This document shows, piece after piece, positions 1 through 7,671 of a stretch of 64,000 bases of DNA (position 1 is its first letter; the number at the start of each line of letters is the position of its first letter). The notes beneath the pieces were generated by a model. The model was not told the origin of the DNA. It saw only the letters and a program-made list of their open reading frames with translations, and made no database searches. Position numbers and translations under genes: made by a program. Origin of the DNA: Ureibacillus chungkukjangi (GTDB lineage: Bacteria; Bacillota; Bacilli; Bacillales_A; Planococcaceae). The DNA lies in assembly GCF_003217295.1 (NCBI RefSeq), contig NZ_QJTJ01000012.1:1-64000 (forward strand), read 5' to 3'.

Positions 1-3
1 TGT

Positions 4-25
4 GAGGCTGGCAAGCCTTTTTTTG
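4..25 (+). terminator. Rho-independent terminator of an upstream gene outside the window
   Basis: A short stem AGGCT/AGCCT with loop GGCA is followed by a run of seven T. It probably ends a plus-strand gene that lies before the window. The stem is only five base pairs, so this is a modest call. Confidence 0.5.
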
Positions 26-88
26 TTGAAACTTGAGTTGCAACGTTATGTACTTTTCCTTTTCAAAACTCTGTACTTCTATTTTGCA

Positions 89-631
89 CTAAACAATTAG
101 GTAATTGGCAAGATCCGTATTTGATGGATTTGAGTGGACGGCGTTGATGAATAATAGCGAGTGCTCCAGGCAATCCGCTAGTTCCTTGTAGGTTTCTTCA
201 GCGTTTACACGGAATAAGGCTGGATTTCTTAATAGCTTGCTGACTAATAATTCATATAGATCGATTGTTGTTGGTGCATGATCTGCTAAATAGAGTAGCT
301 TGTTTTTGGATAGGTTAATATTTGGGTTGTGGTAGTCTAATTCTTTAAGTATTTCTACACGTTGCGCGCTGCCTTGAAGGAGTTCATTTGCTATGATCTT
401 AGTGCTTTTTAATATCTCAAGGAGCTGTATATAACAATCGGAATTCTTTTCGAATGTCTCGCACCTTATATCGTAATAGTCATGATATAGAGTCAGCTGT
501 TCAAGGAGTGGCGTGATTTCAGACAAAAACCTTTGACGCCAAGCCTTGTTTTTTTGATGCATCGTTATTAGGTCATCCATGAGCTCAAGCAAATCCAAAT
601 AGCTTTTCGACAATAATTGTTCATGATTCAT
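89..631 (-). CDS. Hypothetical helical protein, 180 aa
   Basis: I do not recognise this family. The chosen ATG (631) has AGGAGG seven bases upstream; a longer reading to 709 lacks such a site. The product is soluble-looking, rich in Leu, Glu and Lys, and probably all-helical, with no signal peptide or membrane segment. The first 60 residues look coiled-coil-like (MNHEQLLSKSYLDLLELMDD). It is transcribed away from the small gene at 962 across an AT-rich region of 330 bases. Nothing around it fixes a function; the nearest recognisable genes are a sigma factor and comK 1-2 kb away. Confidence 0.6.
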   Translation of the reverse strand: MNHEQLLSKSYLDLLELMDDLITMHQKNKAWRQRFLSEITPLLEQLTLYHDYYDIRCETFEKNSDCYIQLLEILKSTKIIANELLQGSAQRVEILKELDYHNPNINLSKNKLLYLADHAPTTIDLYELLVSKLLRNPALFRVNAEETYKELADCLEHSLLFINAVHSNPSNTDLANYLIV

Positions 632-961
632 ATTATTTCCTCCTAAGATTTTCCCCATGTTTAAAGGGAGCGTTATAGTGGTATGTAATTTACTGACGAG
701 AATCTTCATTTTTTGAAGAATAATGAGAATTTTCTTAATTTAATTGTACACTTATAGAAAAATAAAAATCTACCCACTAGTAGCTTTTATTTTGACAAAT
801 TTGTTAATTTTATAAGGAAAATGGTACGGTATAATTCTATTACTTTTGAATTAACATTTTCTAAAATTTAACATAAAAAATGTAGCAATTTCAAAGAATC
901 CTAATATAATAGGATTAGGGAGTTTTTTACATAAAGTGGGATTTGACTAGGAGGAATGGAC
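632..961. other. AT-rich divergent intergenic region
   Basis: It separates two divergent genes and presumably holds both promoters. TTGACA at 792-797 and TATAAT at 830-835 are seen, but they are 32 bases apart and cannot form one standard promoter. No other structure stands out. Confidence 0.4.
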
Positions 962-1111
962 TTGGATAGGCCGGAGAAGCTGGAGGAATTTAAACAAATA
1001 TTAGAGTTTGCTATTCAACGGGGTAATGAGGATATGGGAATCACTCTTGAAGAGTTGCTGCAGGAGATTACAAGTCAGCTAAGACCTTTATTTGAAAAAG
1101 CAAATACGTAG
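962..1111 (+). CDS. Small hypothetical protein, 49 aa
   Basis: A short open frame begins with TTG, seven bases after AGGAGG (949-954), and stops directly at a strong terminator. An in-frame ATG at 956 is too close to the ribosome site to be the start. The peptide (MDRPEKLEEFKQILEFAIQR at its start) is acidic and amphipathic, with predicted helices and no membrane segment. Ribosome site, frame and terminator together support a real small gene. I do not recognise the family; a regulatory or adaptor role is possible but unproved. Confidence 0.6.
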   Translation: MDRPEKLEEFKQILEFAIQRGNEDMGITLEELLQEITSQLRPLFEKANT

Positions 1112-1143
1112 GGATTGTCACATCATTGGACAATCCCTTTTTT
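1111..1143 (+). terminator. Rho-independent terminator after the 49-aa gene
   Basis: A perfect nine-base stem GGGATTGTC/GACAATCCC (1111-1119 and 1129-1137) is followed by six T. The stem starts on the last base of the stop codon. Confidence 0.85.
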
Positions 1144-1179
1144 CATTTTTTAGAGTAATAGTTATAAAACAATATATTT

Positions 1180-1326
1180 TTATTTAATTCTCTTAAGTAT
1201 TCTCTCTGGTGAGATTTGGTTCCAGTAGTGAATTTGCTGAAGTATGATTGCTTAGTTTAATCCTACTTTTGCAGCTAGAGTTGGGAGTATTAGTAGTGGT
1301 GATTCGTCAATTATTCTTCTGTTCAT
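1180..1326 (-). pseudogene. Remnant of a phage-type replication (DnaD-like) protein N-terminus
   Basis: From ATG 1326, with AAAGGAG upstream, the minus strand reads IIDESPLLILPTLAAKVGLN and then TAA (1252-1254). The same frame continues AIILQQIHYWNQISPERI until a second stop at 1180. Joined through the stop this matches, from memory, the conserved opening of phage and chromosomal replisome-organiser proteins (IDESPL..LPSLA.KIGLNEAI.LQQ.HYWL). The missing Glu codon GAA has become TAA. The rest of a normal-length gene is absent. It is therefore a decayed fragment of a mobile or phage gene, not a 24-residue peptide gene. Confidence 0.6.
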
Positions 1327-1346
1327 TTGGTTTTCTCCTTTGTTGA

Positions 1347-1375
1347 GGGAAATGCTGTATTTAGCGGCATTTCCC
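1347..1375. repeat. Inverted repeat near the sigma gene 3' end
   Basis: GGGAAATGC (1347-1355) and GCATTTCCC (1367-1375) form a perfect nine-base stem. It lies just downstream of the minus-strand sigma gene, but no T run follows on either strand, so it is not a classical terminator. Confidence 0.5.
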
Positions 1376-1391
1376 ATGTATTTTGATAAGC

Positions 1392-1904
1392 TTAAAATTT
1401 CTCGATAGTATAATGGTCTTTCAGCTGCTGCCTTAGCTTTTTTAAAATTCGGTCCCGTCTCTTCTTTAGTGCGGCAACCGATACATTGTATTTTTCAGTG
1501 AGCTCATCATACTTGTATTGGTCATAGTAGAGGTCCTTGAGCAATTGGAACTCTTCAGGAGTGAGGAGCTCTGAAAAGGCATCAAGTATTGATGAATAAT
1601 CATTAGACGAGTTTTCGACATCTGCCGATTGGGCAAGTGTTGTGAGCTTGTCTTTTTCGAAAGGGATTTGACTCTCGCTATACTGGTTATCCTTTCGCAT
1701 AGCTGTATACACGGTAGTGAGCATCATTCTGTAAGCGTAGGGAGTAAAGCTGCCTCTAGTAGCATCAAAGTTACTCCAAGCCTTCCAAAGGGCGATAAGG
1801 GCTGCTTGCCGAAATTGGTCGTGATTTTTATAGACATGGGCCTTTCTAAGAATGCTAGAAATCATCGGTTCATATTGCTTGAGAACTTCTTCAAAATTTT
1901 CCAT
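1392..1904 (-). CDS. Sigma-70 family RNA polymerase sigma factor, 170 aa
   Basis: A short alternative sigma factor. A region 2 lies near residues 28-75 (DQFRQAALIALWKAWSNFD, then GSFTPYAYRMMLTTVY). A region 4 helix-turn-helix lies near 113-158 (LTPEEFQLLKDLYYDQ to ALKKRRDRILKKLR). Regions 1 and 3 are missing, as in small ECF or SigH/SigO-like factors. ATG 1904 has AAGGTG upstream. It is divergent from comK with about 330 bases between, so a link with competence control is a reasonable guess, as with staphylococcal SigH. No anti-sigma gene is seen next to it. The sigma call is firm; the regulon is unknown. Confidence 0.85.
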   Translation of the reverse strand: MENFEEVLKQYEPMISSILRKAHVYKNHDQFRQAALIALWKAWSNFDATRGSFTPYAYRMMLTTVYTAMRKDNQYSESQIPFEKDKLTTLAQSADVENSSNDYSSILDAFSELLTPEEFQLLKDLYYDQYKYDELTEKYNVSVAALKKRRDRILKKLRQQLKDHYTIEKF

Positions 1905-2232
1905 TTTGGGTTACACCTTGTGACCTGTGCACAGATCGATTATTCCCGGGTAGCTCTATCGTAGGGGAAGCTTTGAAAAGATACGAATGAGGAATTTAGT
2001 TCAAAATCTAGGGGAATCGAACGGATTTTTATATGCAATTCGATACATAACTATAGAAAATTATAGAAATTTCACTAATTTTTCACAATTTTCTTTCTAA
2101 TGGTCTTTTAAACTACTTTTACATATTTTAGAATATTGTTATAGCACCTGATAGGAGTTTTGTAGTGGTAAAAAGGTATTAGGTGTGGAGGTTTTAGTTA
2201 AAGAGAAACGGATGAAAAAGGAGAGAGTTTGA
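1905..2232. other. Divergent control region of sigma gene and comK
   Basis: AT-rich spacer of 328 bases between divergent genes. I looked for ComK boxes (AAAA-N5-TTTT pairs) and found only imperfect candidates near 2055-2095, so none is claimed. Confidence 0.35.
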
Positions 2233-2730
2233 ATGAGTCAATATGAAGAGCAGATTTTGAAAAAACATTGTATTTTAGCGGTTGGCCCTTATTATCATGA
2301 AAAGTATGCATCCATCATCTATACACCTGAAGAGATGTTCTATTCCCGATATAAGGTAAACGATATTATCAATTTCTATTGCTTACAGCACGGTTCAAGC
2401 TTATCTGGACGAAAGCTCTCATCAAGAAAACGCTCCAAAGACGTGAAAAACCCCTCAATTCTTATATCGCAGCTCAATTCAATTGCTGCCTATCAGGTCC
2501 CATGTGAAAACAACTTAGATACCATCTGGATTATGGATGTCGAAAATTCAATGATCGGAAGCCTTCCAAATAACACATCCGAAATCATCTTAAGCAATCA
2601 GGTAAAACTCAAAAGCTCCTTAGCGGCAAATCTAGTAGAAAAAAGAAAATTAAAAGCCTTAAATTTACTTTATGAAAACGCCTACATATTCGTTCAGAGT
2701 CATTTTTTCAACAAGGTGGCGGCGAAATAA
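2233..2730 (+). CDS. comK: Competence transcription factor ComK
   Basis: ComK activates the late competence (DNA-uptake) genes. The protein has the family's diagnostic segment FYCLQHGSSLSGRK, matching the Gly-Ser-Ser/Thr-x-x-Gly-Arg core of Bacillus and Staphylococcus ComK. The downstream block NPSILISQL..AAYQVP..NLDTIWI matches the family pattern of a proline-rich strand followed by a tryptophan. At 165 residues it is shorter than B. subtilis ComK (192 aa), mostly at the C-terminus. AAGGAGAG lies about seven bases before ATG. The gene stands alone, divergent from the small sigma factor. How it is regulated is not visible; no MecA site or rok-like element could be identified. Confidence 0.82.
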   Translation: MSQYEEQILKKHCILAVGPYYHEKYASIIYTPEEMFYSRYKVNDIINFYCLQHGSSLSGRKLSSRKRSKDVKNPSILISQLNSIAAYQVPCENNLDTIWIMDVENSMIGSLPNNTSEIILSNQVKLKSSLAANLVEKRKLKALNLLYENAYIFVQSHFFNKVAAK

Positions 2731-2935
2731 GGAATCCAAAAAATACATATTCTAAATACATCATGAGAAGGTAATATGAAACTTTAATATTAAATCCACA
2801 AAGAGGGGGTACTCCAACGACAAGCTGAGCAACCCTTTTTTTCATGAGCTTTTTAAACAAAAATAGGTATTCGTGAAGAAATTATGAAGTATTTACATAT
2901 ACTTGGTAGTAAATACTAACAATCAGGTGATAATT

Positions 2936-4162
2936 ATGAATCCAAGAAAAGGGCTAGTGATGCGGGAAATACGGATGGATGAAATGGGGAAATCCATTGA
3001 TCTGTTGAATTATGTGTTTCAAATGTCCATGTCCATCAAGAAGGATCGTCGGTTTGTCAGTGAGAAGAGTAGGCAGTTTCACGTTGGGCATGCGGTGGGC
3101 TGGTTTGATGGTGACCACCTTGTATCCCAAATCCTAAGTCTTCCGTTCCAAGTGAATATTTACGGTGTGCCCTATGAGATGGGGGGAATCACGGCAATCG
3201 GAACCTACCCGGAATACTCCAAGCAGGGGCTGATGGACAAACTTATTAAAGAGACGCTAACGGTGATGCGCAGCGAACAGCGCTATATTTCCTACCTGTT
3301 CCCATTTTCGATACCATACTATCGTAAAAAGGGCTGGGAGATAATGTCTGACATTGTGGAATTCCAGGTGAAGGATACCCAGTTCCCCAATTATATGGAG
3401 CTACCTGGCCAAATTCGTCGTGTGGATACGCGGGCAGTGGACGTGGTGAGCATTTACGAGCAATATGCCTCTCGCACACATGGCGCCATGATTCGAAATA
3501 CCATCGCGTGGAATGAAAAATTTCACGAGGACTTCTGGGAAGAAAAATTTGTCGATACCGACGTTCAGCTTCAAGCAGCCGTTTACTACAACGAAGACAA
3601 CGAACCACAGGGCTATATCTATTACCGAATCATGGAGGAAAATTTCTACATCGATGAAATCGTTTACCTTCAAGAAGAGGCAAGAAAGGGACTATGGAAT
3701 TTCGTCTCTGCCCACAAATCCATGGTCTACAATGCCTACGGAAAAACGGCTGGAAACGAACCGGTTGCTTTCTTACTGGAGGACAGCGAAATTATTCAAA
3801 AGGTCTCTCCTTACTTCATGGCAAGAATTGTGGACGTGGAAAAATTCCTAGAAACCTATCCCTTCGACGAACCCAAATTCCACATTCGTTTTACAGTAAC
3901 CGATCGCCTAGTCGAATGGAACAACGGCACCTATGACATCAAATCAGAGGATTGGAAGGTCAAAATCACAAAACTCGAAGAAAACGACCGTGAAGACATC
4001 ACTGTAAAAATGTCGATCCAAACCCTAACGACTATGCTTTTGGGCTACAAACGTCCGAAATACCTGGAGAAAATCGAACGATTAAAGGGAACCGGGGATA
4101 CGATTGCGGTGCTAGAGGATATTCTTCCTGTGGGAATTCCTACTTTTATTGATTACTTTTGA
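2936..4162 (+). CDS. Eis-like GNAT N-acetyltransferase, 408 aa
   Basis: Enhanced-intracellular-survival-type acetyltransferase: tandem GNAT folds plus a C-terminal sterol-carrier-like domain. The acetyl-CoA loop region is near residues 82-105 (GGITAIGTYPEYSKQGLM). A conserved Tyr-rich strand follows (YISYLFPFSIPYYRKKGWEI). The last 100 residues form the SCP2-like part. Family members acetylate amines such as aminoglycosides or peptides; the substrate here is unknown. Start ATG 2936 has AGGTGA five bases upstream, while a reading from 2903 has none. The gene is monocistronic and closes with a terminator at 4173. Length fits the family (about 400 aa). Confidence 0.85.
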   Translation: MNPRKGLVMREIRMDEMGKSIDLLNYVFQMSMSIKKDRRFVSEKSRQFHVGHAVGWFDGDHLVSQILSLPFQVNIYGVPYEMGGITAIGTYPEYSKQGLMDKLIKETLTVMRSEQRYISYLFPFSIPYYRKKGWEIMSDIVEFQVKDTQFPNYMELPGQIRRVDTRAVDVVSIYEQYASRTHGAMIRNTIAWNEKFHEDFWEEKFVDTDVQLQAAVYYNEDNEPQGYIYYRIMEENFYIDEIVYLQEEARKGLWNFVSAHKSMVYNAYGKTAGNEPVAFLLEDSEIIQKVSPYFMARIVDVEKFLETYPFDEPKFHIRFTVTDRLVEWNNGTYDIKSEDWKVKITKLEENDREDITVKMSIQTLTTMLLGYKRPKYLEKIERLKGTGDTIAVLEDILPVGIPTFIDYF

Positions 4163-4172
4163 TTTATTAGTG

Positions 4173-4198
4173 AAAGTCCTCGTTTTGAGGGCTTTTTT
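4173..4198 (+). terminator. Rho-independent terminator
   Basis: AGTCCTC/GAGGGCT stem (one G-T pair) with loop GTTTT, followed by six T, just after the acetyltransferase stop. Confidence 0.8.
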
Positions 4199-4270
4199 AC
4201 TTAATGTATATTTACCCAATTTGTTTGAAACAATGGATAGTACAGCAGTACATAGGTGGTGTAAATCTGA

Positions 4271-4855
4271 ATGAAGTTGAAAACCAAATTTTTCGTAGCG
4301 AATTTAATAGGGCTAGTAATTATAGTCACTTTTTTGAGTGTGAACCTCAAACAATTTGCGAATGCAGAAGCAGTTGGCGTGAATCAGCAGTATATAGCGA
4401 ACTTACTTCGTGAGACAATCGAACAAGAACCACCAGAAATAGTAGTTCTAGAAAAACAGGGAAGTGTCCCATTAATTGTGGTTGGACAAAATGCTGGAAA
4501 CGATAGCAGCCAAGAGATGGTTGAGAAAATTGAGTTAATCCTAAAAGAGAAAAAGCTTCATGACAACTATTTAGTGTTGGGGATATCTACTGCTGTGACT
4601 AAAGCACAGCTTCAAAACGAAATCTCAATGGAGGCGTCCTTTGGAGAAAATTATATAAGTCTTCGGAAGCTACTAAGTATAAGTGGTTTGAAACTGGCGG
4701 GCATGAACCCATCCTATGATGACATAGCGGCAAAGGGCGTCGGTCGAATCCCACCAAGCTTGCTGACTAACAAAACGCATTTTAATGAAAAAGGCTATGA
4801 AGTTATAGGAAAACTTGTCTATGAGCGAATGCAAAAACTTGAGAGTATTGAGTAG
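4271..4855 (+). CDS. Exported SGNH-hydrolase-like protein, lacking block I
   Basis: A signal peptide or anchor covers about residues 1-32 (FFVANLIGLVIIVTFLSV, then AxA-like FANAEA). The rest resembles the later part of SGNH/GDSL domains such as the OatA acyltransferase tail. A block III-like strand LIVVGQNAGNDS is near residue 68, and a block V-like LLTNKTHFNEKGYEVIGKL is near 165-183. The catalytic-serine block I (GDS) is not seen between signal and block III, and only about 30 residues separate them. The protein is thus probably truncated or non-catalytic. A codon directly before ATG is TGA, which fixes the start; AGGTGG is about 12 bases upstream. Family call is moderate. Confidence 0.5.
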   Translation: MKLKTKFFVANLIGLVIIVTFLSVNLKQFANAEAVGVNQQYIANLLRETIEQEPPEIVVLEKQGSVPLIVVGQNAGNDSSQEMVEKIELILKEKKLHDNYLVLGISTAVTKAQLQNEISMEASFGENYISLRKLLSISGLKLAGMNPSYDDIAAKGVGRIPPSLLTNKTHFNEKGYEVIGKLVYERMQKLESIE

Positions 4856-5206
4856 TAAGTAATTATTGGCATTGGAAAGTTTTTTAACGGAAAATTCGAA
4901 ATGGTAATTGATATTAGTCCCATATTGTACAGTAGCGATATTGTTAGATTCTTTTCAAAAGTCGGATTAGTTGAATACTCTTACTGCCCAGTAGCAGAAA
5001 CAATTAGGCAAACTGTAACTCTGAAGTATTCTATTGCTACTGAGTCCTAAGAGAATTTTTTTATGACACGATTTGAAAAAAATAAATCGGAAATTTTTAA
5101 ACAATTTATTAAATAACTGCATATACTAATTATTTGGAGAAGTAATTGTAATATTTCCCTTTTTATTACATAAGATACAGTATAAGTGTGTAGGAGGGGA
5201 ACCACG
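4856..5206. other. Intergenic region without a gene
   Basis: AT-rich and without a credible open frame. It carries one copy of a roughly 40-base sequence repeated after the next gene. Confidence 0.4.
4980..5001. repeat. Direct repeat, left copy
   Basis: CTTACTGCCCAGTAGCAGAA followed by AC matches the sequence at 5650-5672 with one substitution and one or two indels. Similarity extends upstream to about 4961. The two copies flank the gene at 5207. Confidence 0.5.
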
Positions 5207-5578
5207 ATGAGTAGAATGGTTAATGTAGATAATGTAACTTTGAATAAGGATGGTCGTCTTGTTCGTATTCCTGGAATGGCCACAGGGTGGTATAATCCAA
5301 TTTCGAGTAATATTACTGTTTTTCCTGATTCTTTGTTAGAGCCAAATATGCACCCTAAAACACAAAAAACTGGTACTGCAGAAAGGGCAATCAAAGAATT
5401 GATAAAGACAGGACATATTAAGTCTATTGGCTCTGGATTGTTCAAAGTCATAAAACCATTTCAAGGCTCTGTTTCGGGTACCAAAGTACTCATCCATTCT
5501 AAAGGTAGTAATAGTGGGCTGGATCATTGGATAGATGATGAGACCAATCTTCCTTTAAGGACAATAGTTGCTTCTTGA
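5207..5578 (+). CDS. Hypothetical protein, 123 aa
   Basis: The start ATG 5207 has AGGAGG nine bases upstream. No family recognised with confidence. The central part (KTGTAERAIKELIKTGHIKS) looks like a helix-turn-helix-sized helical segment. The C-terminal third, ending W-I-D-D-E-T-N-L-P-L-R, weakly recalls the small DUF4357-type fold, but I do not rely on it. There is no signal peptide. The gene stands alone, is closed by a strong terminator at 5693, and sits between two copies of a roughly 40-base direct repeat, which may mark insertion as a unit. Confidence 0.6.
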   Translation: MSRMVNVDNVTLNKDGRLVRIPGMATGWYNPISSNITVFPDSLLEPNMHPKTQKTGTAERAIKELIKTGHIKSIGSGLFKVIKPFQGSVSGTKVLIHSKGSNSGLDHWIDDETNLPLRTIVAS

Positions 5579-5649
5579 TTACTTAATTTCATAGGTGTTT
5601 GAATTATCATTCAGAACTAATCGGCACAAAGTAAGTTTAGATGAATTCC

Positions 5650-5672
5650 TTTACTGCACAGTAGGCAGAAAC
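5650..5672. repeat. Direct repeat, right copy
   Basis: TTTACTGCACAGTAGGCAGA followed by AAC; partner of the copy at 4980-5001. Confidence 0.5.
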
Positions 5673-5692
5673 GATACAGTGAAAAACACTTC

Positions 5693-5727
5693 TACCCCCC
5701 ATCAACTTTTGTTGGTGGGGGTTTTTA
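5693..5727 (+). terminator. Rho-independent terminator
   Basis: ACCCCCCATCAAC and GTTGGTGGGGGT pair over about 12 bases around a TTTT loop, followed by a T run. Confidence 0.88.
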
Positions 5728-5828
5728 TCTTTGACAATCCTACCTTGTGTAAAACCAGTGACTAGGCTTTTAGATATAAAGTTTGTAGTTTATTTAAAAA
5801 TAAAAATGTAGAAACGTAGATTTTTAGT

Positions 5829-5864
5829 CATATTTTCACACGTAGATTTCTATAGTATTAAGAG
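5829..5864 (+). promoter_or_regulatory. Sporulation-type (sigma-E/K-like) promoter candidate 1
   Basis: CATATT (5829-5834), 13 unmatched bases, then TTCTATAGTATTAAGAG (5848-5864). The same two blocks with the same spacing recur at 15210-15245. CATATT fits a sigma-E -35, and CTATAGTAT resembles the CATAnnnT -10. It lies 420 bases before the 2,3-dehydratase gene. The shared sequence is seen; the sigma factor is inferred. Confidence 0.45.
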
Positions 5865-5975
5865 ATTTGAAAAGTTGGAGGACGTATTTACATAGGCTTC
5901 AATTTTATCTAATAGTGAATCAATAAATTAATAAGTTTAATAGATAAATACAATGAAAAGATAGTGTGATTTCGA

Positions 5976-6030
5976 AGTGGCTAGATTTCGACAAAAAGTG
6001 GCTAGATTATTCACGAAAGTGGCTAGATTC
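5976..6030 (+). repeat. 21-bp tandem array, AGTGGCTAGATT type, 3 units
   Basis: AGTGGCTAGATT starts at 5976, 5997 and 6018, exactly 21 bases apart, with variable 9-base linkers. A leader TTAATAAGTTTAATAGATAA lies about 40 bases before it. A hairpin GCTGCTG/CAGCAGC (6037-6063) follows. The frame GTG GCT AGA through all units is open (VARFRQK VARLFTK). Confidence 0.8.
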
Positions 6031-6143
6031 TCACCGGCTGCTGAAAATCTATTCGGCAGCAGCTTCTATTTGATTAATAGAATATTGAAAGTTAATAAGT
6101 ATGATAGATAATTACAATAAAGAGAGTGCCAGATTTGGAATTG

Positions 6144-6195
6144 GCGGATATTCTGCATAAGTGGCGGATATATTGCAGAAGCTGGCGGATTTATT
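6144..6195 (+). repeat. 20-21 bp tandem array, TGGCGGATAT type, 3 units
   Basis: TGGCGGA starts at 6144, 6164 and 6185. The leader TTAATAAGTATGATAGATAA upstream is a close copy of the leader of the array at 5976, so this is a second copy of the same kind of element with a different core. It is followed by a C-rich tract at 6200-6235. Confidence 0.75.
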
Positions 6196-6281
6196 GTACA
6201 AGCCCCCCATCCCTACCTGCCCCACCCTTGAGAGTTAGCCAAAACCCTTAATATAAAACTATTTTTAGGAGGTGATTCAAT

Positions 6282-7664
6282 TTGAACAGCAATTCTTATA
6301 AATTACTAGATTCTTGGCTTGCGAAAGAAGGACTTCATTCAACAAATTTCCTATTAGATTGGATACATGAGCAAAATAGAGCACTTGAAGTGAAGATAGA
6401 GAAGATTCACTTAGAAGATAGTGATTTTTGGATTTATGCAGATGGGAGAATTGGGAACAAAAGTAATAGTTTTTTCTCGATTTCTGGTATACGTCAATTT
6501 CAAAATGGAATACTTGTCAACGAACAACCCATCATACTACAAGACGAGATAGGGTTTCTTGGTATCATCTGCAAAGAAATTAATGGCGTGTTTCATTTTC
6601 TAATGCAGGCGAAAATAGAGCCAGGAAATATCAATAAAGTTCAAATCTCACCTACGATACAGGCGACGAAAAGTAATTTTACACAAAGACATGGGGGAAG
6701 AAAACCGGCATTTCTTGATTACTTTTTGAATGCAAAACCACATGAAATTATTGTGGATCAAATACAATCTGAGCAGTCCTCAAGGTTCTATAAGAAGAGA
6801 AATCGAAATGTGATTTTATGTATTGATGCCCCTATTGAAGAGTCGTCCTACCATAAATGGATGACGCTTGGTCAACTTAAGAAATTAATGAGATACGATA
6901 ATCTAGTAAATATGGATACGCGGACTGTGCTATCTTGTATTCCTTTTTCCTTAATGACTTTAGAAGCTGAAGAACTTAAAAAATTGGAGCCTTCCTGTAA
7001 TGATCAATCCCTGCTGCATTCTTTATCAGGTGTAGCAAACCATCATGAAATAACTAATCTATTTTCATATATTAATGATTATAAAATGTTTTATGAGACA
7101 GAGAATCAATTAGTCGAACTTTATTCATTAGAGCATTGGTATATGGAGAATGGCTCTTTTGTTTGTGAGCATCCATCGCCCTTTGAAATAATATTTTGCG
7201 ATATTTCGATAGAAGGTCGTGAAGTGAAAAATTGGACACAGCCACTTTTTAAGGCTAAGGGGATTGCCACTTTTGGCTTAATATGCTGTGAAGTAAATGG
7301 TACAAAGGAGTTTTTGGTTAAAGCAACGCCTGAAATTGGATGCTTTGATGGAATCGAATTAGGACCAACTATCCAACAAGAAGCCGTGCATGATGAGAAA
7401 GAGGACGCGATTACGAAGCTATTCTATAAAAAGCTTTCATCTCATGAAGGCATCACAATCGACGTATTGCTTTCAGAGGAAGGTGGACGTTTCTATCATG
7501 AACAAAATCGAAATATTATCATTGAATTGACCAATGAAGAGATTCCTTCAGATTTACCATCAGGGTATTTTTGGAGTGATTTTAAAACTCTTAATACATT
7601 AACCCAAGTGAATAATTGTCTAAATATACAGTTGCGTAATCTACTTTCATTATTAGAGGTGTAG
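6282..7664 (+). CDS. NDP-hexose 2,3-dehydratase
   Basis: Removes water from a dTDP-4-keto-6-deoxyhexose to give the 3,4-diketo-2,6-dideoxy sugar, the committed step to 2-deoxysugars (TylX3/EvaA family). The 460-aa length and internal duplication are typical. The signature F-Y-x4-R-N occurs twice: SSRFYKKRNRNVIL (about residues 166-179) and GGRFYHEQNRNIII (about 401-414). The TTG start has AGGAGGTGA nearby. It is first in an operon with a sugar 3-ketoreductase and an aminotransferase, whose activities follow directly. The dTDP-4-keto-6-deoxyglucose substrate would come from rfbA and rfbB at 24-26 kb. Confidence 0.9.
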   Translation: MNSNSYKLLDSWLAKEGLHSTNFLLDWIHEQNRALEVKIEKIHLEDSDFWIYADGRIGNKSNSFFSISGIRQFQNGILVNEQPIILQDEIGFLGIICKEINGVFHFLMQAKIEPGNINKVQISPTIQATKSNFTQRHGGRKPAFLDYFLNAKPHEIIVDQIQSEQSSRFYKKRNRNVILCIDAPIEESSYHKWMTLGQLKKLMRYDNLVNMDTRTVLSCIPFSLMTLEAEELKKLEPSCNDQSLLHSLSGVANHHEITNLFSYINDYKMFYETENQLVELYSLEHWYMENGSFVCEHPSPFEIIFCDISIEGREVKNWTQPLFKAKGIATFGLICCEVNGTKEFLVKATPEIGCFDGIELGPTIQQEAVHDEKEDAITKLFYKKLSSHEGITIDVLLSEEGGRFYHEQNRNIIIELTNEEIPSDLPSGYFWSDFKTLNTLTQVNNCLNIQLRNLLSLLEV

Positions 7665-7671
7665 AATTCAT

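Noticed and set aside
792-835. Sigma-A promoter TTGACA..TATAAT before the 49-aa gene
   Set aside because: The two hexamers are 32 bases apart, too far for one promoter.
1252-1326. A functional 24-residue peptide gene
   Set aside because: Similarity continues in frame beyond the stop, which points to a decayed longer gene.
2040-2110. ComK boxes for autoregulation of comK
   Set aside because: Only imperfect AAAA-N5-TTTT matches were found, as expected by chance in such AT-rich DNA.
3246-3936. Alternative frames inside the Eis-like gene
   Set aside because: Shadows of the real gene with no ribosome sites or recognisable motifs.
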